A DNA stretch of 49,898 nt, taken from the NCBI GenBank assembly GCA_003022535.1, contig PXTT01000055.1, forward strand, positions 3,235-53,132, in the 5' to 3' direction. The position numbers and the translations under genes were made by a program. This DNA is from Bacteroidetes bacterium QS_9_68_14. Lineage in GTDB: Bacteria > Bacteroidota > Rhodothermia > Rhodothermales > Salinibacteraceae. The notes beneath the pieces are model-generated. The model was not told the DNA's origin. It ran no database searches and saw only the letters and a program-made list of their open reading frames with translations. Positions 8,963 through 17,979 of the stretch are shown one piece after another (positions within the stretch are counted from its first letter, which is position 1; each line of letters starts with the position of its first letter).

Positions 8963-11428
8963 ATGCTCACACCCTATTGCTGCACGCGCTGCGGCTTCTG
9001 GCAGCAGCACTTCGCCGAGCCGCCGAGCTGCCCCGTCTGCACCGACCTGCGCCACCCGCTTCCCACGAACGGGTGGGACTTCCGCACGCCCGAGGAGATC
9101 GGGGCCACGGTCGAGACGCGCTGGCGCGAGGTCGGCGACGGCATTTTTCTTTTCGAGAACGAGCCGGCCGTCGGCATCGGGCCGTGCGGGTACCTCGTTC
9201 AGCGGCCCGCGGGCAACGTGGCCTTCGAGGGCGCCAGTTGGTACTCGGGCGCGGCGCTGGATTTCATCGCAGAAAAGGGCGGCGTGGACGCCCTAAGCGC
9301 GTCGCACGCGCATGTCTACGGCGCGCTTTGGCAGCTGGCCCGGCGCTTCCGGCCGGAGATCGTCTTTCAGAAAGACGCGTTGCCGTTCGCGCAGCAGCAC
9401 TTCGGGCAACGCTCCGACCGAATGGGAGGAAGTACTCCTGGGGGGCGCGACGCGCGCTTTCGCAAAAAAGGCGACGGTGAAGGCTACATCCCGCCCGTTT
9501 CGTGGCCCTTCGACGAAACCGCGGAGCTCACCCCCGGCGCGGTGCTGCACCACACCGGCGGCCACACGCCCGGCCACGCCGTGCTGCACCTCGAAGACCA
9601 AGAGGCGCTCTTCTGCGGCGACGCGCTCAAGTTCACCCTCGCCGGCGAGCACGGCCAGCGCCTCGACCCCGACGAAGGCGAGCGCGTTGGGCAGGCGGCA
9701 GGGATCTCCTGCCACACCGCCTTCGACGCGCACCTGCCGCTCTCCTCCGACCAGGTGCGGGGCTACCGCGAGGTCTTCGAGCCGCTGGCCTTCGACCCGG
9801 TGTACACGCCGTGGGAGGTCGTGCAGCCGGGCCAGAACAAGCGCGCCGCGCTGCGCCTCTTCGAGAAGCAGCTTTCGGGCAAGCCCTTCGCCGGCTTCAT
9901 GCCGCTGCAAACGGGAACGGGCGAGCCCGCCGCCGAGACGCCCGCGCCCCTTCGCCGCTACCGGCCCCTGGCCACGCCGGGGGAGCGCGTCTTCGAGTTT
10001 CCCATCACGGAGCTCGACCACACCGGCGTGCCCGTGTGGACGGTTCTCCAATGGCAGCCCGACGGCGAGGCGCTCAGCGGCGTCGGCTACGGGCCGACGG
10101 AGGAGCGCGCCCGCATCGGCGGCTGGGGCGAGATGGCCGAGCAGGTCCTGTGCCACCGCGCGCTCGAGCGCCTGGAGCGCCGCACGGCGAGCTACGCGGA
10201 CTTGGAGAACGAAGGCATCCCGGCGCTGAACCCGCTGAAGCTGCGCCTCCCGGTGACGACCGATTACACGCACGAGCGTGAATTGCAATGGGTCGAGGCC
10301 ACGCGCTGGCGGCCCGGCGACGGGGCGGGCGAGGGCGTCTGGGTGCCCGTCGAAGCGGCGGCCGCGCACTTCTTCGACCTCGGCGAAGGCGGGCCGGCGG
10401 ACCCGCTTTTCACGCCCATCACGAACGGGCTGGGCGCGGGGCCATCGCTCGAACACGCGCTTCAGCACGGGCTGCTGGAGCTCTCGCAGCGCGACGGCAA
10501 CAGCGTGCACTACCGTGCGCTCGACCGCAAGGTCGGCCTCACCCTCGACAGCGTGGCCGACCCGCAGGCGCGCCGCCTCCTCCGCCGCTACGACGAGGCC
10601 GGAATCGACCTGCGCGTGAAGCTCGCCGACGACACGCTCGGCATGACGAACCTCTACGTCGTCGGCGCCGAGCGGGACCCGGAGCGCGCGCCGCACCCCA
10701 TTCAGCTCACCGGTTGCGGGGAGGCCGCCCACCCCGACCGCGAGAAAGCCCTCCGCAAGGCGCTTCTGGAATACGCCGCCTCCCGGGCGCGCAAGCGCTT
10801 CAACCACGGCCCCATCGCGCCGATGCGCGAGCTCCTGCCGGCCGGCTACCTGGAACGTTTTGAGGAAAACCTGCCCTCCGTCGAGGAAAACCGTTCGCTG
10901 GCAGCGATCCGCGAGTGGATGGCCCTCTCGCCGCAGGAGACGATGCAGCGCGTGGCCGACCCGTACCTAAAGGTCGAGACCGAGCGGCGCTTCTCCGCCC
11001 TCCCGAGCGTGGCGCCGGGCTCGCTGGCCACGCCGGAGGCCACGCTGCGCGCCACCGCCGAGCGGATCGAGGAGGCGGGACTGGAGATCTACTTCGTGGA
11101 CTTCACGCCGCCGGAGCGCGAGTGGCCGGGCGACGGCCCACCGCCACATGCGCTGAAGGCCATCGTGCCGGGGCTGGAGGTGGAGACGATGACCTACGAC
11201 CGCGTGGGCCCGCGCAACCTGCGCCGCCTCTTCGCAATGGGCGCCGGCTTCGCCGGCCGCGGCAAGCCACCCAAGGGAGCAGAGCGCGTCCCGATGACGC
11301 CCGAGGACGAAGAGGCGCTCGGCGGCCCGGCGTGGTTCAGCCCCGAAGGCGCCGAGCGGGCGCTGGGCAACTACTACGGCCTCTACCGCGAGCCAGACTT
11401 CCACGTGGCGGCGCTGGCGGGGCGTTGA
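8963..11428 (+). CDS. Fusion: rubredoxin-like/metallo-beta-lactamase domain plus YcaO domain
   Basis: This 821-aa protein joins two enzymes. Residues 5-28 form a CxxC...CxxC zinc ribbon (CTRCGFW...CPVC). The MBL domain follows to about residue 300, with HTGGHTPGHAVLHLE and FCGDAL intact, but the first metal motif is SHAHVYGAL, not HxHxDH. From about 320 a full YcaO domain follows: LDHTGVPVWTVLQ, GYGPTEERARIGGWGEMAEQ, TNGLGAGPSLEHALQHGLLELSQRD and GCGEAAHPDREKALRKALLEYAASR correspond to the conserved YcaO blocks. YcaO enzymes use ATP to activate amide bonds for cyclodehydration, thioamide or amidine formation. No precursor peptide or E1-like/TfuA partner is visible nearby. Its place among sugar and inositol genes is unusual. 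The domain calls are strong and the reaction is unknown. Confidence 0.88.
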   Translation: MLTPYCCTRCGFWQQHFAEPPSCPVCTDLRHPLPTNGWDFRTPEEIGATVETRWREVGDGIFLFENEPAVGIGPCGYLVQRPAGNVAFEGASWYSGAALDFIAEKGGVDALSASHAHVYGALWQLARRFRPEIVFQKDALPFAQQHFGQRSDRMGGSTPGGRDARFRKKGDGEGYIPPVSWPFDETAELTPGAVLHHTGGHTPGHAVLHLEDQEALFCGDALKFTLAGEHGQRLDPDEGERVGQAAGISCHTAFDAHLPLSSDQVRGYREVFEPLAFDPVYTPWEVVQPGQNKRAALRLFEKQLSGKPFAGFMPLQTGTGEPAAETPAPLRRYRPLATPGERVFEFPITELDHTGVPVWTVLQWQPDGEALSGVGYGPTEERARIGGWGEMAEQVLCHRALERLERRTASYADLENEGIPALNPLKLRLPVTTDYTHERELQWVEATRWRPGDGAGEGVWVPVEAAAAHFFDLGEGGPADPLFTPITNGLGAGPSLEHALQHGLLELSQRDGNSVHYRALDRKVGLTLDSVADPQARRLLRRYDEAGIDLRVKLADDTLGMTNLYVVGAERDPERAPHPIQLTGCGEAAHPDREKALRKALLEYAASRARKRFNHGPIAPMRELLPAGYLERFEENLPSVEENRSLAAIREWMALSPQETMQRVADPYLKVETERRFSALPSVAPGSLATPEATLRATAERIEEAGLEIYFVDFTPPEREWPGDGPPPHALKAIVPGLEVETMTYDRVGPRNLRRLFAMGAGFAGRGKPPKGAERVPMTPEDEEALGGPAWFSPEGAERALGNYYGLYREPDFHVAALAGR

Positions 11429-11552
11429 TGGTCCGCTCGCGGCGCTCGCTCAATGGCGGGTGGTAAATGGTTGCCGCTCAGCATGGTTGCCGCTCAGCAG
11501 CGCGCTGCCCTCTAAAAAACCATCGACCATCTACAACCCACCGCCTACCAAA
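11427..11552. repeat. Spacer with ATGGT/ACCAT-type repeats
   Basis: The 125-bp gap between the YcaO fusion and the TIM-barrel gene holds TTGATGGTCCGCTCGCGGCG, then CGGGTGGTAAATGGTTG, a duplicated GGTTGCCGCTCAGCA, and finally CCATCGACCATCTACAACCC just before the start codon. The first and last parts are partly complementary, so a stem could form. The units resemble those at 7877-7915 and 12409-12424. Confidence 0.4.
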
Positions 11553-12404
11553 ATGCCTCTGCGATACGCCTACAACACCAACGGCTGCGCGAACCACCGC
11601 CTGGGCGACGCCCTCGCGTTGATCGCCGAGGCCGGCTACGACGGCGTGGCCCTCACGCTCGACCACCACCACTTCGACCCGTTCGCGCCCGACTTCGACC
11701 GCCGCGCGGGCACCCTCGACGCACGCCTGCGCGAGCTGGGCCTCGGCCTCGTCGTGGAGACGGGCGCGCGCTTCCTCCTGAACCCGCGCCAGAAGCACGA
11801 GCCGACGCTGCTGCACCCCGACCCCGACGCCCGCGAGCGGCGGCTCGACTTCCTCACCCGCGCGCTCGACGTGTGCGAAATCTGCGGGGGCGAGGCCGTC
11901 TCGTTCTGGTCGGGAACACCGCAGGAAGGCGTGGCCGAAGGCGACGCCTGGCAACGCCTCACCGACGGCGTAGCGACCGTCGTGGAGCGGGCCGAGGAGC
12001 GCGGCGTCACGGCCGCCTTCGAGCCGGAGCCGGGCCACCTCACTGAGACGGTCGCCAGCTACGAGCGCCTCGCCGACGAGGTGCCCGGCCTCCGCCTCGC
12101 TCTCGACACGGGCCACTGCCTCGTCACCCAGCACGTCGCCCCCAGCGAAGCCGTGCGCCAGCAGGCCGGCCGCCTCGGCACCGTCGCCATTGAAGATATG
12201 CGGCGCGGCGTGCACCGGCACTTGCCCTTCGGCGAAGGTGACATGGACGTGCCCGCCGTGCTACAGGCACTGCGCGAGATCGGCTTCGACCGCCTCGTCT
12301 GCGTCGAGCTCTCCCGCGCCTCCCCCACCGCCCACGAGACGATCCCGCAGTCGCTCGCGTTTCTGAAAGAGGCCGAACGCGAGTTGACGGGCAGCGGGCC
12401 GTAG
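11553..12404 (+). CDS. Sugar phosphate isomerase/epimerase (xylose isomerase-like TIM barrel)
   Basis: The track ORF opens at 11460 inside spacer repeats. The real start is ATG 11553 (MPLRYAYNTNGCANHRL), giving 283 aa. The AP endonuclease family 2 / xylose-isomerase-like barrel is shown by the acidic and His ligands at strand ends: LTLDHHHFDPF, FEPEPGH, LALDTGHC, VAIEDMRRGVHRHLPFGEGDMD and VCVELSR. Family members include inosose isomerase and dehydratase (IolI, IolE), hydroxypyruvate isomerase and related epimerases. Together with ino1 and the Gfo/Idh gene, an inosose- or keto-sugar-directed isomerisation is plausible. The metal site looks complete. Co-directional with flanking genes, with spacers of about 125 and 86 bp. 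Confidence 0.85.
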   Translation: MPLRYAYNTNGCANHRLGDALALIAEAGYDGVALTLDHHHFDPFAPDFDRRAGTLDARLRELGLGLVVETGARFLLNPRQKHEPTLLHPDPDARERRLDFLTRALDVCEICGGEAVSFWSGTPQEGVAEGDAWQRLTDGVATVVERAEERGVTAAFEPEPGHLTETVASYERLADEVPGLRLALDTGHCLVTQHVAPSEAVRQQAGRLGTVAIEDMRRGVHRHLPFGEGDMDVPAVLQALREIGFDRLVCVELSRASPTAHETIPQSLAFLKEAERELTGSGP

Positions 12405-12490
12405 AGCCGTGAATGGTGAACGGTCCTCGGCCGGCAACGCGGCCCCGACTGGCAGCGCGTTTCTACCTCAAACCCCCCTCACACCCAGCC

Positions 12491-13726
12491 GTGCGCATCT
12501 GCTTCATCAGCCGCCGCTTCTTCCCCACTGTCAGCGGGATGAGCGTCTACGCGATCAACCTGATCCGTGAGCTCACCGCCCTGGGCCACGACGTGACGAT
12601 GATTTCGCAGTACCGCACCGACGAGAAGGGCAAAGCGATCTACGGCGGCGGCCCGCCCCCCGACGTCGACGGCGTGCGCGTAATCGGCCTCGAGTCGAAG
12701 GGCGAGCAGTCCAGCGGCGACTTCGAGCGCGACATCGACGAGATGGTAGACGTGGCCGCGCAGGAGCACCGCGAGCAAGGCCCCTTCGACGTGGTGCACG
12801 CGCAGTACGGCTACCCGACGGGCCTCGCCGCGCTGATGGCCGCCGAGCAGCTGGGCGTGCCCAGCGTCGTGAGCATCCAGGGCGGGGACGGGCACTGGGT
12901 CGGCGACTGCTGCTCGACGCACCGCGAGGCGATGCTCGCCGTCCTCAGCCACGCCGACGCGCTTTTGATCGGCGCACGCTCCTTTGCGAATGAAGTCACC
13001 GAGCGCCTCGGCACACCGCCGGAGCGCTTCACCATCGTGCCCGGCGCGGTGGACGTGGACCGCTTCCATCCGCCAGAGGACCGGGAGCCCGGCGACCTGC
13101 AGGAGCCGCCTGTCTTTCTCTACCATGGCCGCATCGACGCGCGCAAAGGCGCCCTCGACACGCTCGACGCGTTTCGCGCGTTGCTCGACGAAGGGCACGA
13201 CGCGCGCCTGCGCATGAGCGGCATCGGCCCCGACGCCGACGCCGCACGCGAGAAGATCGACGCGCTGGGGCTTTCGAGCCACGCCGAGATGACCGGCGCG
13301 GCAGACTATGCCGACGCGCCTGCCGTCTACCGCGAGGCCGACGTGTTTCTCAGCCCCACCTACGCGGAGGGCTTCTCCAACACCATCCTCGAAGCGATGG
13401 CCACGGGGCTGCCGGTCGTCAGCTGCCGCGCGGTGGGCGTGGTGGACTGCCTCACCGGCGGCGAGGACGCGCTCCTCACCGAGCCGGGCGACACGGGCGC
13501 GCTCGCCGAGGCGATGCAACGCCTCCTCACTGACGAAGCGGTGCGCCGCCGCCTTGCCCGCGCGGCCCTCGCCGAGGCACGCACCGACTACGCCTGGAGC
13601 ACCCGCGCCGAGCAAATCGCCGCCCTCTACGCCGAGCTCAAAGGCACCGCGCCGGACACGAGCTGGACCGCCCCCGCGATGCCACCGGACGACTGCCGCT
13701 TCCGCGACGAGCCGGCGCTGCTTTGA
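12491..13726 (+). CDS. GT4 family glycosyltransferase
   Basis: The start GTG 12491 (VRICFISRRFFPTVSGMSVYAINLIREL) replaces the track start at 12413, which lies in spacer sequence. The 411-aa product is a retaining GT-B enzyme: an N-terminal acceptor domain with the glycine-containing loop (PTVSGMSVYA), and a C-terminal nucleotide-sugar domain with FLYHGRIDARKGALDTLDAF and the EX7E motif EGFSNTILEAMATGLPVVSC. MshA and BshA of mycothiol and bacillithiol synthesis are in this family and act with a PIG-L deacetylase, which is the next gene here. The acceptor could be inositol phosphate or a derivative, but GT4 sequence alone does not settle this. Confidence 0.88.
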   Translation: MRICFISRRFFPTVSGMSVYAINLIRELTALGHDVTMISQYRTDEKGKAIYGGGPPPDVDGVRVIGLESKGEQSSGDFERDIDEMVDVAAQEHREQGPFDVVHAQYGYPTGLAALMAAEQLGVPSVVSIQGGDGHWVGDCCSTHREAMLAVLSHADALLIGARSFANEVTERLGTPPERFTIVPGAVDVDRFHPPEDREPGDLQEPPVFLYHGRIDARKGALDTLDAFRALLDEGHDARLRMSGIGPDADAAREKIDALGLSSHAEMTGAADYADAPAVYREADVFLSPTYAEGFSNTILEAMATGLPVVSCRAVGVVDCLTGGEDALLTEPGDTGALAEAMQRLLTDEAVRRRLARAALAEARTDYAWSTRAEQIAALYAELKGTAPDTSWTAPAMPPDDCRFRDEPALL

Positions 13727-13790
13727 GTGAAGCGCGGAAGGTTGAAAGGAGAGCGTTTCCCCTCCGGCTGGAAAACCTTCATCCCGAAAA

Positions 13791-14633
13791 ATGCCCCACA
13801 CGTTGTTCCTATCGCCTCACCTCGACGACGTGGCCTTCTCGTGCGGGGGGGCGCTCTTCGCGTTGCTGGCGCAAGGCGGGGACGCGACAGTGGCGACCGT
13901 CTTTACCGCCTCGGTAGCGGAGCCGACGGGCTTTGCGCTCCGGTGCCAGACGGACAAGGGCCTCGCGCCGAGCGTGGATTACATGCGCCTGCGCCGCGCC
14001 GAGGACGAGGCCTTCGCCGAGGCGCTGCGTGCGGCGTTGCCACCGGGGGCAGGCCGGCTGCGGCTGCGCCACGGCCCCTTCGAGGAAGCGCCGCACCGCG
14101 GCTACGAGTCGCCCGAGGCGCTTTTCGCTGGCGTGCGCCCCAGCGACGACGTGGGGCCCAGCGTGCGGACGTGGCTGGCGTCGCTGCTAGGCGAGACGGA
14201 CGCCCCGCTGCTCTTCGCCCCGCAGGCGCTGGGAGGCCACGTGGACCATGTGCACGTCGCACGGGCTGCGCGCGCGCTCCTCCAAGACGCGGGCGAGGCC
14301 CCGCCGGGGGCGTGGTACCGCGACCTGCCGTACGCCCTCCGCGAGCCGGAGGCCACGCCGTGCCGATGGGTGCCCGAGCGCGCCGAGGAGCGCGCCGTTC
14401 CGCTCAGCGAGGCGGCCCGGGAGGCGAAACAGCGGGGCGCGGCGGCCTACAGCTCGCAGCTCGGCTTCCAGTTCGGCGGGGAGAAATCCATGCGCGAGAC
14501 GCTCGCACGATTCGCACGCGAGGAGGGCGCGCGCTTGGGCGCCGGCGGCCCAGCCGAGGCCGTGCGCTGCGACCGGACGGCCGAGCGTGCGCGCCGGGAG
14601 GCGCCGTTAATGCAGTCGTTAACGCAAGGGTAA
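13791..14633 (+). CDS. PIG-L family deacetylase
   Basis: The 280-aa product belongs to the LmbE/PIG-L zinc deacetylases that remove acetyl from N-acetylglucosaminyl conjugates (PIG-L, MshB, BshB). The metal motif LSPHLDDVAFSCGG is at residues 7-20, and the third ligand region is GGHVDHVHVARAARALL. It follows the GT4 gene by 64 bp. The GT4 plus PIG-L order is the classic pair for making a glucosaminyl-X intermediate. The last codons overlap the Pho-box-like repeats upstream of the next operon, so this gene ends inside the neighbour's regulatory region. Confidence 0.88.
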   Translation: MPHTLFLSPHLDDVAFSCGGALFALLAQGGDATVATVFTASVAEPTGFALRCQTDKGLAPSVDYMRLRRAEDEAFAEALRAALPPGAGRLRLRHGPFEEAPHRGYESPEALFAGVRPSDDVGPSVRTWLASLLGETDAPLLFAPQALGGHVDHVHVARAARALLQDAGEAPPGAWYRDLPYALREPEATPCRWVPERAEERAVPLSEAAREAKQRGAAAYSSQLGFQFGGEKSMRETLARFAREEGARLGAGGPAEAVRCDRTAERARREAPLMQSLTQG

Positions 14634-14684
14634 TGGGCCGGTAATGATCCGATAACAAAGCAGCGAGGCGCGTGCGCTATTCTT
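14606..14684 (+). promoter_or_regulatory. Pho-box-like array and promoter
   Basis: Five related hexamers lie in phase: GTTAAT (14606), GTTAAC (14618), GGTAAT (14629), GGTAAT (14640) and GATAAC (14651), with steps of 12, 11, 11 and 11 bases. Direct repeats of TTAAC-like cores every 11 bp are the usual layout of PhoB-type (OmpR family) sites. A TATTCT -10-like box stands at 14679, about one box-length downstream, as expected when an activator replaces the upstream element. The TonB receptor starts at 14768. The regulator's identity is inferred from the periodicity. Confidence 0.5.
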
Positions 14685-14767
14685 ACGGACGTGTCGCCTG
14701 AGAGCTCGCTTGGTAACCCCGCGCGGTGCTTCTCGGCCCCTCCGCAGAATGACCGCCTCGCGCTCAC

Positions 14768-17700
14768 GTGCGTCCACTCCTCTTTTCGTTCAGCCCCCCT
14801 TTTCCCCGGACGGGAGCGCGCCGTTGGCCCGCGTTGCTCGCCGCCTGCGTGCTGATGGCCGGTGCGATGGCGGGGTCGCCGCCTGCACAGGCGCAAGAAG
14901 AAAGGAGCGAGACAGGCGCCCTTACCGGCGTGGTCGTGGACGGGGAGACCGGCGAGACGCTCCCCGGCGCCAGCGTCTTGGTCGCCGGCCCGCAGCAGGG
15001 CGCCTCGACGGGCGTGGACGGGCGCTACCGCATCGAGAACCTCGCGCCGGGGACCTACGAGGTGGAGTTTTCCTTCGTGGGCTACCGGGCGAAGACGGTA
15101 ACGGGCGTGGAGGTCGCCGGCGGCGAGACGACCGCGCTCGACGTCACCCTGAGCACGGAAGCGCAGGAGCTCGACGAGGTCGTCGTGACCGCCGAGACGG
15201 CGCGCAACACCGAGGCGGGCCTGCTCAAAGAGCGCCAGGGCGCCGCGGCCGTCAGCAACGCCATCAGCGCCGAGAGCATCAGCGAGTCGGGCGCCTCCGA
15301 TGCCGCCGGCGCGATGAAGAACGTCACCGGCGCGGCTGTCACGGGCGGGAAGTACGTCAACATTCGCGGCCTCGGGGGGCGCTACGTCAACACCACGCTC
15401 AACGGGGCGGCCCTGCCCGGCGCCGACCCCGATCAGAATGCCGTGCCGTTTGACCTCTTCCCCGCGGGGCTGTTGGAGAATATCGTCGTCTCGAAGACGT
15501 TCACGCCCGACAAGGCGGGCCACTTCACGGGCGGCAGCGTGGACATCGGCACCGTGGCCTTCCCCGACGAGCTCAACCTGACGGTGTCCAGCTCGGTCGG
15601 ATACAACACCGAGACGAGCTTCACCAGCGAACGCTTCAGCTTCGTGGACGGGCTCGGCGGCGTGCCGGGCACGGTGCCCGCCAGCGGGCCGCCCTCCTTT
15701 ACCGACTTCGAAAACACGCCCGAAGAGAAGCGGCAGCTCGACGCGATCACCGAGTCGTTCGGCACGGCGCTGGCCCCGGCCGTGGCGAGGATGCCCGTCG
15801 AGCAAAGCTACGAGGCCTCCTTCGGCAACGAATTTACGCTGCCGGGCGAGCGGCCCCTTGGCGTGGTCGTGACCGCCTCCTACGACCGCAACGTCTCGGG
15901 CTACACCGGCGGCACGACGGCGCGCTTCCCGCTGCTCAGCCCCGGGGCCGCGTCGCTCAGCCAGGAGCTTGCGCTCAGCGACGAGTCGAGCACGATGGAG
16001 GACCTGTACAGCGGGCTCGCCAACGTGTCCTTCCGGCCCTTCGAGGGGCAGGAGATCGGCGTGAACCTGCTCTACACCCGCAGCAACGAGCGCCAGGGGC
16101 GCTTCCAGGAAGGCGTCGGGAGCGAGCTTTTGCAGAGCGGCGACCTCTTCCGCACGCGCACGATCCGCAAGACCGAGCGCACCGTAGTGAACGGGCAGGT
16201 GCGCGGAGAGCACACCTTTGGTCAGGGGCTCTTGGAACGCGCGTTCGGGTCCCGCCGCGGGGCGCGCCTCACGTGGAACGCGGCGCTGAACCGCACCGAC
16301 CAGAATGAGCCGGACTACCGCCAGTTCGCCAACGAGATCGACAGCTCCGGCGCCTTCCGTGGCATCAGTACGGCCGGCTACAGCCCGCCCTCGCGCTTCT
16401 TCCGCAACTTTGGGGAGGACGGGCGCTCGGCTGAGGGCGCGCTGGAGATCCCGCTCGCCGCGGTGGCAGACGTGAAAATTGGCGCCAGCTACGTTCGCAA
16501 AGAGCGCGCCTTTCGGCAACGCCGCTTCATCTACGAGGTGGACGAGAGCGTCGACTACAACGAGAACCCGGCGGAGTTTTTCGGGGAGCAGGGCGGCATC
16601 GTCGGTACGGGGCCGGACGGCGAGCCGGTGCTGGGCACCTTCGTGCAGGAGAGCTCGCGCGCCACCAACAACTACAACGGCGAGCGCACCGTCCGCGCCG
16701 GGTTCGCGATGGCGGACGTGCGCGTCGGTCCCCTGATCGAGGCGCTGGGCGGCGGCGAGGCGTCGGTGCCGGTCCTCAGCCGCCTGCGTGTGATCGGCGG
16801 GGTGCGCCGGGAGCAGACCGACCAGTCGGTCAACGTCTTCGCTCCGGCCGCGGATCTGGTCTATCCACTGGCCGACTCGCTCTTCGTACCGGCCGGCCAG
16901 CTGACGGACGCGGCGCCGGGCGACGGCCGCATCGACCGGGCCGACTGGCTCCCGTCGCTCAACCTGGTCTACAACGTCACCGACGCGATGAACGTGCGCG
17001 CCGCCTACGGCAAAACGCTGGCGCGCCCGAACTTCCGCGAGTTTGCGCCGGCGCGCTTTAGCCGCTACATCGGGGGCTACGACCTCATCGGGAATCCGGA
17101 GCTGCGGCTCACCACGGTCGACAACTTCGACGTACGCTGGGAATGGTTTCCCAATCCCGGCGAGGTGCTGGCCGTGAGCGGCTTCTACAAACGCTTCACC
17201 GACGCCATCACGCGTACGTTCGTCCCGGTCAACAACCCGAACATCACGTTCATCAACGCGCCGCGCTCGCGCGTCTACGGGGCGGAGCTGGAGGTCAGCC
17301 AGCGGCTGGGCTTCCTGGCCGAGGCGTTGCGCGGCTTGCAGGCCGGGGCCAACCTTACGCTGGCGCGCTCGAACTCGGAGGTGCCCGTGGCCGGCACCAG
17401 CGGCGACACGACCTTCGTGGACCGTCCGTTTCAGGGGCAGTCCGACTACCTCGTCAATGCGGACCTCGCCTACGACGCGCCCGAGACGGGCACCAGCGCG
17501 AGCCTCTACTACAACGTCTTCGGCGAGCGCCTCACCGAGATCACCCGCGATGCCGGGCCCGACCGCTTCGAGCAACCCCGCCATACGCTCGACTTCGTCT
17601 TCGCGCAACGCCTCGCGCCGCTGGGCCTGCTGCGCGGCCTGAAGGTGAAGCTGAAGGCCAAAAATCTGCTGGGAGCCGACTACGAGGCGGCCCGCACGTA

Positions 17701-17776
17701 CCGGGGCGAGACCTACGCGGTGCGGCGCTACGAGCGGGGCCGCTCCTTCACCCTCGGTCTCGAGTACAGCCTGTGA
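14768..17776 (+). CDS. TonB-dependent receptor with carboxypeptidase-regulatory-like domain
   Basis: This 1002-aa outer-membrane receptor starts at a GTG. A signal peptide is visible (RRWPALLAACVLMAGAMAGSPPAQAQ). Then comes a beta-sandwich domain, GALTGVVVDGETGETLPGASVLV...GTYEVEFSFVGYR, typical of Bacteroidota receptors. The plug follows from about residue 150 (VVVTAETARNTEAG...YVNIRGLGGRYVNTTLNGAALPG...FPAGLLENIVVSKTFTPDKAGHFTGGSVDI), then a long barrel ending in YERGRSFTLGLEYSL. The aromatic C-terminus fits outer-membrane insertion. The downstream PKD lipoprotein is probably its surface partner. The Pho-box-like repeats suggest induction under phosphate limitation, with a phosphorus-containing substrate as an inference. 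A 1053-aa antisense track ORF over it is a shadow. Confidence 0.92.
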   Translation: MRPLLFSFSPPFPRTGARRWPALLAACVLMAGAMAGSPPAQAQEERSETGALTGVVVDGETGETLPGASVLVAGPQQGASTGVDGRYRIENLAPGTYEVEFSFVGYRAKTVTGVEVAGGETTALDVTLSTEAQELDEVVVTAETARNTEAGLLKERQGAAAVSNAISAESISESGASDAAGAMKNVTGAAVTGGKYVNIRGLGGRYVNTTLNGAALPGADPDQNAVPFDLFPAGLLENIVVSKTFTPDKAGHFTGGSVDIGTVAFPDELNLTVSSSVGYNTETSFTSERFSFVDGLGGVPGTVPASGPPSFTDFENTPEEKRQLDAITESFGTALAPAVARMPVEQSYEASFGNEFTLPGERPLGVVVTASYDRNVSGYTGGTTARFPLLSPGAASLSQELALSDESSTMEDLYSGLANVSFRPFEGQEIGVNLLYTRSNERQGRFQEGVGSELLQSGDLFRTRTIRKTERTVVNGQVRGEHTFGQGLLERAFGSRRGARLTWNAALNRTDQNEPDYRQFANEIDSSGAFRGISTAGYSPPSRFFRNFGEDGRSAEGALEIPLAAVADVKIGASYVRKERAFRQRRFIYEVDESVDYNENPAEFFGEQGGIVGTGPDGEPVLGTFVQESSRATNNYNGERTVRAGFAMADVRVGPLIEALGGGEASVPVLSRLRVIGGVRREQTDQSVNVFAPAADLVYPLADSLFVPAGQLTDAAPGDGRIDRADWLPSLNLVYNVTDAMNVRAAYGKTLARPNFREFAPARFSRYIGGYDLIGNPELRLTTVDNFDVRWEWFPNPGEVLAVSGFYKRFTDAITRTFVPVNNPNITFINAPRSRVYGAELEVSQRLGFLAEALRGLQAGANLTLARSNSEVPVAGTSGDTTFVDRPFQGQSDYLVNADLAYDAPETGTSASLYYNVFGERLTEITRDAGPDRFEQPRHTLDFVFAQRLAPLGLLRGLKVKLKAKNLLGADYEAARTYRGETYAVRRYERGRSFTLGLEYSL

Positions 17777-17830
17777 TGGGTGGAGGGGAGATGGGAGATG
17801 GTTTCGCCTCGCTGAGGCTCGCTTCAGGCC
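17776..17830. repeat. GGGAGATGG-type spacer with small hairpin
   Basis: Directly after the receptor stop codon comes GGGTGGAGGGGAGATGGGAGATGG, then CGCCTCGCTGAGGCTCGC, which contains a short dyad (GCCTCGCTGAGGC). It is one more example of the window's short repeat spacers. No gene lies in the 203 bases before the lipoprotein. Confidence 0.35.
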
Positions 17831-17979
17831 CTCTCGTTTCGACCCGCACGACCTGCAACGCCGAACAGAATAGCCGAACAGGAAGCCTCTCCGAGCGCCG
17901 CTTCCTCGCCTTTTTCTCCAAGTGCGCTCCTGCTTGCTCCGTTTTCTCCCTCCAACGCCTCCGCAGCGGACTTTACGCC

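Noticed and set aside
14447-17608. 1053-aa minus-strand ORF opposite the TonB receptor
   Set aside because: It is a high-GC antisense shadow with Arg/Ala/Val-rich composition and no domain motifs; the plus-strand receptor is complete.
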